A stretch of DNA of 64,000 nt from Gammaproteobacteria bacterium (lineage in GTDB: Bacteria; Pseudomonadota; Gammaproteobacteria; Pseudomonadales; Azotimanducaceae). Shown in pieces: positions 34,477-43,802 of the stretch. Below the pieces are notes generated by a model. That model was not told the DNA's origin. It searched no databases and saw only the letters and a list, made by a program, of their open reading frames with translations. How positions within the stretch are numbered: the first letter of the stretch is position 1; each line of letters opens with the position of its first letter. Location of the stretch: contig SYFY01000043.1 of the NCBI GenBank assembly GCA_005799745.1, positions 1 to 64,000 of the forward strand, given 5' to 3'. Made by a program: the position numbers and the translations under genes.

Positions 34477-35199
34477 ATGGTTCAGAAGATCGCACTCGTA
34501 ACAGGCGGGTCCACGGGCATCGGTGCCCAGGTGGTCCGGCAACTCACCGCAAAAGGCGCGAAGGTCGCGATATGCGACGTCAACGCCAAAGACGGTGAGC
34601 CCCTTGCCGCTGAAGTAGGTGGTCTCTTTATCCCTTGTGATGTCACCAACCTGTCGTCAGTGACCTCGGCAGTGAACACCTGCGAACAAAAACTCGGTGT
34701 TCCCGATCTCGTGCACCTCAACGCCGGCATTATGGTCGTAGCGACTGGTGCACCGTTCCTCAAGATTGAGGACGTCTCCCTCGAGCAATATCGGCGCATC
34801 GTCGGCGTAAACCTCGATGGTGTGTTCTTTGGCGTGAAGGTTCTCTTGCCGAAGATGCGAGCTAAAGGGGGTGCCGTCACCATCACCGCATCCATTGCAG
34901 GTCTCGGTGTTCTGCCCATCGATCCTCTTTATGCCGCCACCAAATACGCATTGATCGGCTTTGGACGGAGTGTGGCGGCGGCTAACGAAGGCACGACGGT
35001 CAAGGTTAACGTACTCTGCCCGGGTGTGGTCGATACCGGTATTGTTCCAGATGCGTTTAAACGTCCTGACATTATGGCACCGGAAGTGATGGCTGCTGAG
35101 GCAGTGGATCTCTTGCTCAATGCACCGAACGGCGAGATCCGGGTGCGGCTGGCCCAGAAGCCGGCGTTTGCGGTCTATCCACAAGATCTCGACGCCTAA
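34477..35199 (+). CDS. Short-chain dehydrogenase/reductase
   Basis: A 240-residue classical SDR: cofactor loop KIALVTGGSTGIGAQVVRQL at the start, DLVHLNAGIMVV (NAG), TITASIAGLG, and the catalytic DPLYAATKYALIGFGR with YxxxK. GTP/NADP preference cannot be called. GAGGAGGGAAG lies just ahead of ATG 34477. It is 37 bp downstream of the hydratase gene. Its TAA is in the same frame as the truncated CoA-transferase that follows. Confidence 0.92.
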   Translation: MVQKIALVTGGSTGIGAQVVRQLTAKGAKVAICDVNAKDGEPLAAEVGGLFIPCDVTNLSSVTSAVNTCEQKLGVPDLVHLNAGIMVVATGAPFLKIEDVSLEQYRRIVGVNLDGVFFGVKVLLPKMRAKGGAVTITASIAGLGVLPIDPLYAATKYALIGFGRSVAAANEGTTVKVNVLCPGVVDTGIVPDAFKRPDIMAPEVMAAEAVDLLLNAPNGEIRVRLAQKPAFAVYPQDLDA

Positions 35200-36102
35200 C
35201 CGCGTCCTTATGGGGCCCTCGCCGACATCACCATCATCGTGGGTGTGATGGATCGCCTCGGTGTCGGTTATGACGTGATTCGCGAACGGAACCCACGACT
35301 GGTTTATGGCGCGATTCGTGGTTATGGCGATCCACGCACGGGCGAAAGTCCTTATGCCGATTGGCCGGCCGACGACATCGTTGCGCAAAGTATGGGTGGG
35401 CGTGTGCACATCACCGGCCCTGAAGGCAGTGGTGGGTTTCCGGGTGGTGTGAGTGTCGGCGGCATCTATCCCGGCACACTGCTCGCGCTCGGTGTCGTCT
35501 CCGCCATTCATCACCGGACAGGGGGGCAGTTTCTCGACATTGGCATGTACGACGAGATGCTGGCGTACAACGAAACGGTCATCACCAATTACGGTGTGGC
35601 AGGCATCGAACTCGGTCCACGTGGGCAACATCATCCGAACCTTATGCCTTTTGGAATCTATCCAGCGAAAGATGGGTCTGTAGCCATCGCTGCACCTGGT
35701 CCGGGACATTGGGCTGAACTTTGTGAAGTCAGGGGAAGGCCGGACCTGATCAACGATGCATGCAGTAGTAACATGCATCTAAGGCTGAAAAATCAGGACT
35801 TCGTTGAACCGATCATCTCGGCCTGGACGGGTGAGCGAACGAAGAAAAAAAACGGCACGGCTCTCGGTGGCCGTGTGCCGTGTGGTCCGGTGAATACGGC
35901 CAAAGAGATTTTTGAGGACCCACATGTTGAAGCGCGTGGCATGATCACACGCTTCAAACCGCCCGGAGATAACCCGGAAGTGGTCACCGTCGGCAGCCCC
36001 ATCAAGTTCACCGAAACACCTACGTCGTTGCTGCGCATTCCACCACGACTCGGCGAACATACCGACGAAGTGCTGCGCGAGTTCGGCATTACCCGGGAAT
36101 AG
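35200..36102 (+). pseudogene. CaiB/BaiF CoA-transferase lacking its N-terminus
   Basis: The open part (GTG at 35239) reads VMDRLGVGYDVIRERNPRLV, then YGAIRGYGDP, GGQFLDIGMYDEMLAYNE (the catalytic Asp) and RVPCGPVNTAKEIFEDPHV, all hallmarks of family III CoA-transferases. These proteins are normally about 400 residues, and the first ~100, forming the CoA-binding Rossmann half, are missing; only YGALADITII remains between the SDR stop and this point. A deletion joined the SDR end to the middle of this gene. The remaining 287 residues are unlikely to work alone. Confidence 0.75.
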
Positions 36103-36148
36103 CCCTCAACTATCGTTCACGGAGATCAGAGCCAATGGGACTTAACTC

Positions 36149-36901
36149 ATGAGAATTGGAGCATTGCTTGGACCCATCACGACACCATCCGATCCTTCGT
36201 TCCTAGCCAATCAGGCTAAGGGATTTCAAGCTGCGGGTTATTCGAGTTTGTGGTCAGCGCAAGCCATCGGTCGCGGGTTCATGATCACCGATCCGTTTGT
36301 CAGCTTGTCAGTGGCCGCTACTGTTACAGAAAAAGTCGAGCTCGGCACCGCCGTCGTGCAGGCATCGCTCTATCACCCTGCGGATCTCGCGCACCGCATA
36401 CTTTCGTTGTCCCAGATCGCCGGTAATCGTCTGATCATGGGTGTTGGCGCAGGGTCCACCGAAGCTGACTTCAGCACCTATGATCGCGACTATGCCGGGC
36501 GCTTCAAAACGTTCCGCGAGATGCTGCACCCTTTGCGAGGATTCCTGCAGACCGGTGAACATGCAGGCAAGCAACTCTCCCCCTGGACACCCGTGCTCGG
36601 GCGCGTGCCGCTCTTCCTCGGAACCTGGGGAAAAGGTGTTGAACAGGCCGCCAGGAATTTTGATGGCTGGATTGCGTCGGGTCACTATCGAACACTGCCA
36701 GAAGTGGCGGAGGCGCTAAGGACTTATCGCGCTGCAGGTGGTGGTCGCGCGATTGTTTCAACGCTCATCCTCAACAAAGCCACGGATGTCGGCGAACTGC
36801 GTGAACGGCTGCAACTGTTTGCCGAGGCAGGGTTTGATGACGCTGTGGTGATGTTTCACCCCGGCGCTCCCGGTATCGATGTGGTGCGTGCCCTTGTCTG
36901 A
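36149..36901 (+). CDS. Short LLM-class flavin-dependent oxidoreductase
   Basis: A 250-residue luciferase-like TIM-barrel protein: MRIGALLGPITTPSDPSFLA, GYSSLWSAQAIGRGFMITDP, VELGTAVVQASLYHPADLAH, GNRLIMGVGAGSTEADF and PLFLGTWGKGVEQAARNFDG. These are F420- or FMN-dependent enzymes. At 250 residues it is shorter than the usual 300-350, yet it starts and ends cleanly; the family includes short members. Substrate unknown. Its end overlaps the thioesterase remnant. Confidence 0.85.
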   Translation: MRIGALLGPITTPSDPSFLANQAKGFQAAGYSSLWSAQAIGRGFMITDPFVSLSVAATVTEKVELGTAVVQASLYHPADLAHRILSLSQIAGNRLIMGVGAGSTEADFSTYDRDYAGRFKTFREMLHPLRGFLQTGEHAGKQLSPWTPVLGRVPLFLGTWGKGVEQAARNFDGWIASGHYRTLPEVAEALRTYRAAGGGRAIVSTLILNKATDVGELRERLQLFAEAGFDDAVVMFHPGAPGIDVVRALV

Positions 36902-37334
36902 TGACTCGTCGAACCCAGGTGAGTTCACGTTGCCGAGCGGGTTTGTTCTCGCCATCGGCACTGACCCTGCAGAAGACTTCATTGGCCCTTTCGGTTTTCG
37001 CCGTGATATGCAAGGGCAATGTACGGGCGTCTGCTTCTGGCCAAAGGTTCAACATACAAACGGCATGCGCACGGTACACGGTGGTGTTCTCTCGACCATG
37101 GCGGATGTCAGTCTCTGTGCGTTGGCGCGAGATGTGGTGGCTGATGCACATATTGTCACGGTGAGTCTCCAGGTCGACTTTGTGGCAGCGGCGCCTCTGG
37201 GTAAATGGCTCCTTGGCACCGGTGAGGTGATTAGGCGCACTTGATCCCTGACGTTTATCCGCGGGGAAATGCGAAGCGGTAGAGACGTTGTTGTCGCTTG
37301 GCGTGGCATCGGCAAACGAAGTCCAAAAACGTGA
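36879..37334 (+). pseudogene. PaaI-type thioesterase interrupted by an in-frame TGA
   Basis: A hot-dog thioesterase gene: GMRTVHGGVLSTMADVSLCA and VTVSLQVDFVAAAPLGKWLL are the conserved core. The frame stops at TGA 37242-37244 in GEVIRRT-stop, but the very next codons in the same frame read SLTFIRGEMRSGRDVVVAWR then GIGKRSPK, the normal C-terminal strand and tail, ending at TGA 37332-37334. A CGA (Arg) to TGA change fits. The gene probably starts near GTG 36888, overlapping the preceding gene. Confidence 0.75.
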
Positions 37335-37377
37335 GAAAAAACCGGAAGTGTCCGGAGGGCGCATCAACCAATCTGAT

Positions 37378-38661
37378 ATGGCGCGGTCGGACGGATTGTG
37401 GGAGCGCGCACGTAAGGTCCTGCCCGGTGGATCGACACGCGCCGCGGTGTGGTTTTCACCGCATCCGCCCTACATCGTGAAAGGTGAGGGCGCCTGGATC
37501 ACCGACGTCGATGGTCATCGATACTTAGATCTTGCCAACAACCTCGGCGTGTTGATTCACGGTCACGCGCATCCCGACGTGGTTCGGGTTGTACAAGAGC
37601 AGGTTGCGCTTGGTTCCTGTTTCGCTGCGCCCACGCCTCACGAAGTGGCGTTGGCGGAGTTGTTGCAAGAGCGCGTGCCTGCGTTTGAGCGCATTCGTTT
37701 TATCAACACCGGTTCGGAAGCAGTGGGTCTCGCCCTTAAAGCCGCACATGCATTCACCGGTCGCAGCCGCATCGTCAAGCTTGAAGGGGTCTATCACGGC
37801 TCCAACGATTTTGCTGAAGTCAGTGACTACTCCACACCAGAAAACTGGGGTAATGAACCCGCCTCTGTCGCCGCCGTTCCGGCGACGCCACAAGGTGTAC
37901 TCGATGCGGTTGTCGCCATTGCTGCGAATGATCTGGCCATAGCCGATCGAGTCTTGACAACCCATGCCGCGGAGATTGCTGCGGTGATCGTCGATCCGGT
38001 ACCGCCGCGCGCCGGAATGAAGCCGTTGGAGCGTTTTTTTCTTGAAGGACTTCGTACACTGACGCGACGATTGGGCATGCTCCTGATCTTCGATGAAGTT
38101 ATTGCGGTTCGATTTGGCTATCACGGTGCACAAGGTCGGTTTGGCGGCGAACCCGACCTCACGGTGCTCGGTAAGATCATTGGTGGCGGTTATCCCGTTG
38201 GCGCGGTTGCAGGCCGTGCGGATGTGAAGGAAACCACGGCGAAGGATGTGGCGTCCAGCGGTACCTTTACCGCCAACCCCATCACCATGCGAGCAGGGCT
38301 TGCCAGCATGCAGTTGCTGACGCCTGCCGCGTTTGCTGAGCTTGATGCACTGGGTGAACGGCTTCGATCAGCGCTGACGCAGTTCTTTGATGAGCAACGT
38401 TTACCGATGCAGGTCAGTCGCACGGGCTCTGTGTTTTCTTTCTACTTTCACCGCCGCGAGGTGCGTGACTACCGCAGCTATTTCAAGCTGCCGGAAGAAC
38501 TCAAACGAACTGAAGCGTTCTTTCGGGCGATGCTTGCGCGTGGCGTGTTCATCGCGTCGACGGGAACGGTGTTCCTGTCCACGGTGATTGGTCCTGGTGA
38601 AGAACGGATATTTATCGATGCCTGCAAATCGAGTCTCCTGGAAATCTATACCGCGGCATGA
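37378..38661 (+). CDS. Class III aminotransferase (GSA-aminomutase-like)
   Basis: A 427-residue PLP enzyme of fold type I. WITDVDGHRYLDLANNLGVL near residue 40, RIRFINTGSEAVGLALKAAH at about 118, LLIFDEVIAVRFGYHG with the cofactor-binding Asp, and TVLGKIIGGGYPVGAVAGR with the PLP Lys are all present. It would aminate or shift an amino group on a small ketone or aldehyde. The start is set at ATG 37378 (MARSDGLWERARKVLPGG), where family similarity begins; GGAGG occurs further upstream at about 37354. Confidence 0.88.
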   Translation: MARSDGLWERARKVLPGGSTRAAVWFSPHPPYIVKGEGAWITDVDGHRYLDLANNLGVLIHGHAHPDVVRVVQEQVALGSCFAAPTPHEVALAELLQERVPAFERIRFINTGSEAVGLALKAAHAFTGRSRIVKLEGVYHGSNDFAEVSDYSTPENWGNEPASVAAVPATPQGVLDAVVAIAANDLAIADRVLTTHAAEIAAVIVDPVPPRAGMKPLERFFLEGLRTLTRRLGMLLIFDEVIAVRFGYHGAQGRFGGEPDLTVLGKIIGGGYPVGAVAGRADVKETTAKDVASSGTFTANPITMRAGLASMQLLTPAAFAELDALGERLRSALTQFFDEQRLPMQVSRTGSVFSFYFHRREVRDYRSYFKLPEELKRTEAFFRAMLARGVFIASTGTVFLSTVIGPGEERIFIDACKSSLLEIYTAA

Positions 38662-39455
38662 AGCGGACGTTCATCGCGGGAGATATTGTACTGACGATCC
38701 TCGTCGGTGGCGCGTGGTTGATGCTGAGGTGGTCCGTTCCTTCTGACCCTGCTTCATCCGATGCCGCCGTCGCGGATTCAGGTGAGCTCCACTCTGACCC
38801 GTGGCGTCGACCCTTTGTGCGTGCAAAAACCTTGGAAGGTGCGCGCTCTACACAAGGCATGGCGGCATGCGAAAGAACGCCTCCGGCAATTGTAGGTGAT
38901 ACGACGTGCCGGAAAGGCGAGCTTGGCCAAAGCACTCGAACGTTTTGCGCTCGATACCGATATCGAACTCAAGTGTGCGGGCGTGCCCGCACTTGCGCTG
39001 CAGATTGAGCGAAATACCACGACGCAACTCAGCGCTTTGGTCTCTCGCTACGCGGCTGGCATCAACGCGGGTATTCAATCGCTATCCCTCGTGCCACCGG
39101 AGTTATTGCTCACATGTCTTGAAGTAGCGTTGTGGACGGGTGCTGCGAGCCGCTTTGATCTCGTAGCGCGGGATTTGGCGGTGGCAACTCCACACTCGCC
39201 CCGGAGCGACATCGATACAGCGAACCGTTTAAGGCAACCGGTGGTATGACACTGCGCGTGGTACTGGAGATGAGCCAGCCCACTCGTGCGTTCGTGGTCA
39301 GACCCGGTTCACAGTCCGGCCATCCCTTGAGACCTCGTTACGGCGATCAACTCGGTGTCTGGATCAAGGGTGAGTTGTCACCCCTCGCATCCACCCCCGA
39401 AGACGCCGGACCGATTACAAACACGCTACATCCCGTCACGGTCGCAGGGCCTTGA
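38658..39455 (+). pseudogene. Penicillin-acylase-family gene, heavily decayed
   Basis: Pieces in successive frames match the N-terminal and C-terminal parts of penicillin/acyl-homoserine-lactone acylases. There is a membrane-anchored start (MKRTFIAGDIVLTILVGGAW), then SLAKALERFALDTDIELKCA with YAAGINAGIQSLSLVPPELL in a second frame from 38896, and finally RAFVVRPGSQSGHPLRPRYG then DQLGVWIKGEL in a third frame from 39246. The family is about 750 residues; the whole catalytic Ser/beta-subunit core is deleted. Product nil. Confidence 0.75.
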
Positions 39456-39528
39456 CGGGTAGTTTCCGTTGGCCGATTCCCGGATACTTCGGCTCCCGCT
39501 TTAACAAGCTGTCACCCGCCAGAAAGCC

Positions 39529-40176
39529 ATGCCGAGACTGAAACAACTGCGTCGCAGTGAGGTCCACCCTTCCGTATTGCCGCTCTATGACGCGGTTTTT
39601 GGGCCGGACCGTGACCCGGTGGATCAACCCGGTACGGCTACGGGAACACCCGGTAACTGGTGGACCGTTCTCGCCCAGGTACCCGATGCGCTGCATCACA
39701 TGGTGTCCGGCTTTCAGTTTTACCGTTCGAAAAATCGCAAGCTAAGCCCACGGCTGCGTGAATTGGGTCAGGCACGAGCGGGATTTGGACGGGGCAGTCA
39801 GTTCGTCTTCTCCCAACACTGCAAGGCGCTTCGTGCCGCAGGATTCTCTGAAGAACAGATCGGATCGATTCCGCATTGGTCGTCGACGAGTCTCTTCACC
39901 GAGGTTGAGCGGGCAGTGCTCGCTTATACGGATGATCTCGTGCTGCAAGGTGGCCGTGTCGCCGATGGCACCTTTGATGCCCTGAAACGCCACCTCTCCG
40001 ACGTAGAAATCATCGAACTGACCTACATCACTTGTACGTATGAAATGCACGCGACAATGACACGTGCACTCCGACTGGAGTTTGATGATGTGCCTGAGCG
40101 GCTTGTGGAAGTGCCGGTGCCTGAAGGTGAAACCCGAAGCATCGACTTCATGCGTGTCGTTGATCAGAAAAAATAG
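39529..40176 (+). CDS. Carboxymuconolactone-decarboxylase-family (AhpD-like) protein
   Basis: A 215-residue alpha-helical protein of the AhpD/CMD superfamily: LSPRLRELGQARAGFGRGSQ, QHCKALRAAGFSEEQIGSIP, FTEVERAVLAYTDDLVLQGG and EIIELTYITCTYEMHATMTR. The CxxC active-site pair of AhpD is absent, so it is more like the decarboxylase-type or uncharacterised members. It precedes the flavin monooxygenase by 83 bp and may act in the same catabolic route. Confidence 0.85.
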   Translation: MPRLKQLRRSEVHPSVLPLYDAVFGPDRDPVDQPGTATGTPGNWWTVLAQVPDALHHMVSGFQFYRSKNRKLSPRLRELGQARAGFGRGSQFVFSQHCKALRAAGFSEEQIGSIPHWSSTSLFTEVERAVLAYTDDLVLQGGRVADGTFDALKRHLSDVEIIELTYITCTYEMHATMTRALRLEFDDVPERLVEVPVPEGETRSIDFMRVVDQKK

Positions 40177-40259
40177 CGCTGCTCCTTAAAGCAGTCGTTC
40201 AGCAGTAAGACTGGCGAGAGCGTAGGCCTGAGATCAGGCCAGAGAGAAGGAAGAGAATC

Positions 40260-41777
40260 GTGGAACATTTCGATATGATCATTGTAGGCGCCGGCTTGTC
40301 AGGCATTGGTGCTGCCGTTCACCTGCAGCGGGATTGTCCGGGCAAGAAGTACGTCATCCTCGAAGCTCGAAACGCCATCGGCGGAACGTGGGACTTGTTT
40401 CGTTATCCCGGTGTTCGTTCTGACAGTGATATGCACACACTTGGTTACGACTTCAAGCCCTGGCGTGACGCCAAGTCCATCGCCGATGGGCCCTCGATTC
40501 GGAAGTACGTTCGAGAAACAGCCGCGGAATACGGTATCAATCCACACATCCGCTTCGGCAAAAAACTGCACAGTGCCTCCTGGTCCACGGAAGATGCTTG
40601 TTGGGCGTTAAGCGTCGAAGAACCTGCAACCGGAAAGACTGAAAAAATGAGCTGCCGCTTTCTCGAGATGTGCAGCGGCTACTACAACTACGAACAACCT
40701 TTCGAGCCGGAAATTGCTGGTTTGAAGGACTTTGCAGGAATGACCCTCAGTCCCCAGTTCTGGCCGGAAGATCTCGACTATGCCGGTAAACGCGTAGTCG
40801 TCATTGGCTCCGGCGCGACGGCCATGACGGTTGTTCCGTCCATGGCCGATCAAGCAGCGAAGGTGACCATGATCCAACGCTCGCCGACCTACCTGGTTTC
40901 AAGGCCCGATCAAGACGCCATCGCCAACTGGCTGCGAAAGTTCCTCCCGGAAATGTGGGCCTACCGCATCACCCGCTTCAAAAACACGCGGCTGCAGGCC
41001 TATATGTACAAACGCACCCGCACATCTCCAGGTCGCGTACGTGAGCTGTTGCTGAGTGGTGTGCGTAAAGCGGTCGGTGAAGACTTTACAGAGCGGCATT
41101 TCACCCCGAGCTACAACCCTTGGGATCAACGACTCTGCTTGATTCCGAACGCGGATCTGTTCAAAGCGATCAACAAAAAGAAGGTCGACGTGGTGACAGG
41201 GCAGATCGCCCGTGTGACCGCGGATGGTGTGCGGATGCAGGATGGCACGGATGTTAAAGCCGATATTCTGGTTGTCGCGACAGGGCTCAATTTGCTGCTG
41301 CTGGGTGGTGCGAGTTTCTCTGTGGATGGAGAGAGTGTCGATTTCCCGAATACCGTCAGCTACAAGGGCATGATGTACTCCGATGTGCCCAACCTCATCC
41401 AGACCTTTGGTTACATCAATGCGTCGTGGACGCTGCGCGCGGATCTCACCGCAGAGTACGCCTGTCGGGTGATCAACCAGATGGACAAGCTCGGCGTTAC
41501 CCAGGTAACCCCGCGGCTGCAGTTGCATGAGTTGAATGCGCAGCGTAGACCCTGGATCGAAGATTTTACCGCAGGCTACATGCAGCGAATGATGCACCTT
41601 TTCCCCAAGCAGCTTGGTACCGATCCCTGGCGCAATACGCAGAACTTTGAGCTCGACAAAAAGATGGTGCGGCACGCACCCCTCGAAGATGGCGCGCTGC
41701 TGTTTGGAAAGTCGGGAGCGCTCAAGCCGATGCCGACCAGAACCACGGTGGTTGAAGAAGCAGTGTCAGCGGGTTAA
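40260..41777 (+). CDS. Flavin-containing (BVMO-like) monooxygenase
   Basis: A 505-residue flavoprotein with two Rossmann motifs, MIIVGAGLSGIGAAVHLQ (FAD, about residues 6-23) and KRVVVIGSGATAMTVVPSM (NADPH, about 178-196). The Baeyer-Villiger fingerprint FxGxxxHxxxW reads FAGMTLSPQFW, with Ser in place of the His. The rest, including GGTWDLFRYPGVRSDSDMHT, is close to EtaA-type enzymes. It starts at GTG and follows AAGGAAGAG. The missing His makes oxygenation of ketones doubtful; N- or S-oxidation or loss of function is possible. Confidence 0.88.
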   Translation: MEHFDMIIVGAGLSGIGAAVHLQRDCPGKKYVILEARNAIGGTWDLFRYPGVRSDSDMHTLGYDFKPWRDAKSIADGPSIRKYVRETAAEYGINPHIRFGKKLHSASWSTEDACWALSVEEPATGKTEKMSCRFLEMCSGYYNYEQPFEPEIAGLKDFAGMTLSPQFWPEDLDYAGKRVVVIGSGATAMTVVPSMADQAAKVTMIQRSPTYLVSRPDQDAIANWLRKFLPEMWAYRITRFKNTRLQAYMYKRTRTSPGRVRELLLSGVRKAVGEDFTERHFTPSYNPWDQRLCLIPNADLFKAINKKKVDVVTGQIARVTADGVRMQDGTDVKADILVVATGLNLLLLGGASFSVDGESVDFPNTVSYKGMMYSDVPNLIQTFGYINASWTLRADLTAEYACRVINQMDKLGVTQVTPRLQLHELNAQRRPWIEDFTAGYMQRMMHLFPKQLGTDPWRNTQNFELDKKMVRHAPLEDGALLFGKSGALKPMPTRTTVVEEAVSAG

Positions 41778-41821
41778 CGAATCAAAACTACAGCGCGCGA
41801 CACGGTCAATGAAAGAGCGCC

Positions 41822-43300
41822 ATGAACGGTCCACTTGATTTCGCCATCGTCATTGGGATGATGGTGCTGACAACCTGGTTCGGGCACTACCTCAGTGGCA
41901 CCATCAATGACCGCAAAGGTTTTTTCGAAGCCGGAGGTTCACTGCCCTGGTGGGCGGTCTCGGCGAGCATCATCGCGTTTCTCGTCAGTTCGGTAACCTT
42001 CGTTTCAGTGCCTGCTGCAGTCTTTCGTGACGGCGGCAATCTCACTTACTTCCAGGTCATCCTCGGCCTTGCGCTCGGAAAACTGTTTATCGCGGCCATA
42101 CTGGCGAGGCCGTACTACGAAAGCCGTGGGATACGCACGGCGTACGAGTACATCTCCGCACGGATGGACGCCCGAACCGGTGAGTTCTCCATGGTGCTCG
42201 GACTCATCCTTAACATTATCAATTCCGGCATCAAGCTGCTCACGGCTTCGCTCGTTCTGGATGTCATTACCGGTTGGGGAATACCGGTGTGTGGGCTCTT
42301 TATCGTGTTGTTCAGCTTGTTATGGAGTGCACTCGCGGGTCTCAAGACGGTGATCTGGACCGACTTCATTTTGTTTCTGGTGTTTGCCGCAGGTGGGATT
42401 TTTGCGCTCTTCTATGTGGCTGGAACGTTGCAGTCCTCCCTCGCCGAAGCTTTTGTCTGGTTGGATACGCAGGGCAAGCTGGTGTTGTTCGATTTTTCCA
42501 CGGACCCGGAGCGGCGTTACACGATCTGGTCCGGCATCCTCGGCTCGATTGGCCTGTCTATCGCCATGGGTGCAACTCAAGGTACCTGGCAGCGTGTGCG
42601 CGCCTGTCGATCCGTAGCCGATGCGAAGAAGGCCTATAACTTCTCGGCGCTCTTCTACGTCCTGCATCTTTTCATTTTGGGTGTGGGGCTCGCGTTGTCG
42701 GTGTTCTATATGGAGCACCCGCTGTCCGAGACAGTGCTTGCTGAACTGGCGCGCGAACCCGACCGAATCTTTCCTCACTTCATCGTGACGGAACTGCCGA
42801 CAGGCATTTGCGGCCTCACGATCGCATCGATCTTTGCTGCGGCGATTTCCACGCAAAACTCTGCATTGGCTGAGGCTGCCGATGTCACCGTGCACCACAT
42901 CTACGAACGATTTGTTCGTGGGGCGAGTGAAGCCCATTATCTTTGGGTGGCTCGATTGTCGATTGTGGTTTGGAGCGTGATCTTTCTGGTCACTGCGGTG
43001 TACTTCAGTCGATTCTCCGCGGAGGGGTTACTCGATCTGACGTTCAAACTGCCTAACTACGTGTACGGGCCGATCTTCGCGACCATCATGCTGGCACGGT
43101 ATGGCATCGGCCGTTTCCCGTCGTTCATGATCGGATTCCTGGCGTCGTGTGTGACCACAGCCTGGATGGCGGAGCAGAACGTGTCGTTCTTCTACTGGTG
43201 TCCGGTGTCGGGCACGGTGATGTTCTTGGTGGTATGGGCGCTGGATCGGCGACCGCTCGATCGGAGTGGTGTGGTCGTGCAGCCTGCCATCCGGGGATAG
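41822..43300 (+). CDS. Sodium:solute symporter (SSS family)
   Basis: A 492-residue transporter with about 13 helices. The family core is visible in GGSLPWWAVSASIIAFLVSS, AAAISTQNSALAEAADVTVH (the Na-binding TM8 segment), and GLALGKLFIAAILARPYYES. Sugars, organic acids or amino acids are usual substrates. It is 45 bp downstream of the monooxygenase, so it probably brings in that pathway's substrate. It faces the selenoprotein-like gene tail to tail. Confidence 0.9.
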   Translation: MNGPLDFAIVIGMMVLTTWFGHYLSGTINDRKGFFEAGGSLPWWAVSASIIAFLVSSVTFVSVPAAVFRDGGNLTYFQVILGLALGKLFIAAILARPYYESRGIRTAYEYISARMDARTGEFSMVLGLILNIINSGIKLLTASLVLDVITGWGIPVCGLFIVLFSLLWSALAGLKTVIWTDFILFLVFAAGGIFALFYVAGTLQSSLAEAFVWLDTQGKLVLFDFSTDPERRYTIWSGILGSIGLSIAMGATQGTWQRVRACRSVADAKKAYNFSALFYVLHLFILGVGLALSVFYMEHPLSETVLAELAREPDRIFPHFIVTELPTGICGLTIASIFAAAISTQNSALAEAADVTVHHIYERFVRGASEAHYLWVARLSIVVWSVIFLVTAVYFSRFSAEGLLDLTFKLPNYVYGPIFATIMLARYGIGRFPSFMIGFLASCVTTAWMAEQNVSFFYWCPVSGTVMFLVVWALDRRPLDRSGVVVQPAIRG

Positions 43301-43321
43301 TCAGGCTGCACAAGCGCGGGC

Positions 43322-43663
43322 TTAACCCAGAATTTCTTCCCAAGCCCCTTCACCAAAGCCAACCAACACCGTCTTGCCCACCTTCAAGGTCGGTGCACGA
43401 AGATTTCCGGTAGGCCCAAGCATCGCCTCAACCATTTCGTCAGTGATCCCGCCTTTGAGATCAAACGAATCGCTCTTCTTACCGCGAGCGACAACCAACG
43501 TCTTCATGCCGGCGAGCAGTTTACGCGCATCGGCAGCGCCGAGTTTGCGAGAAGCAGGAACAGTCTCACGCACGGTGAGTTTGCGGGTGGTCATGAATCC
43601 CATGGCCTTACCGCAGCCCGTTCAGCCGTTGCGGTGGTAGTACCAGTCGAGGGTATTCGACAT
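43322..43663 (-). CDS. ArsC/Spx-like thioredoxin-fold protein, probable selenoprotein (in-frame TGA)
   Basis: Starting at ATG 43663, preceded by a perfect AGGAGA eight bases upstream, the frame reads MSNTLDWYYHRNG-TGA-TGCGKAMGFM and continues without a break to LVGFGEGAWEEILG (113 codons). The TGA (43622-43624) stands where ArsC-like proteins have the first Cys of the redox motif, giving U-T-G-C. Downstream in the mRNA, CATG-GGATT-CATG with outer GG/CC forms a stem-loop whose loop starts 22 nt after the TGA, within the range for bacterial SECIS elements. A shorter protein from ATG 43603 would lack the active site. Confidence 0.7.
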
Positions 43664-43802
43664 CGTGTGTTCTCCTGTCATGAAGAGGTTGATTAGCCGC
43701 TGTACTCGTCGTGCAGCGCGGCGGATTGCGAGGGAGAGTGTAAGGACACATGTGCCACGTGTGCTACCATCGCGCGTCCCCACTTTAAAGCCCAGTCATC
43801 CT

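Noticed and set aside
37242-37244. TGA in the thioesterase as a selenocysteine codon
   Set aside because: The site corresponds to an Arg, not to a catalytic Cys, and no hairpin of SECIS type follows.
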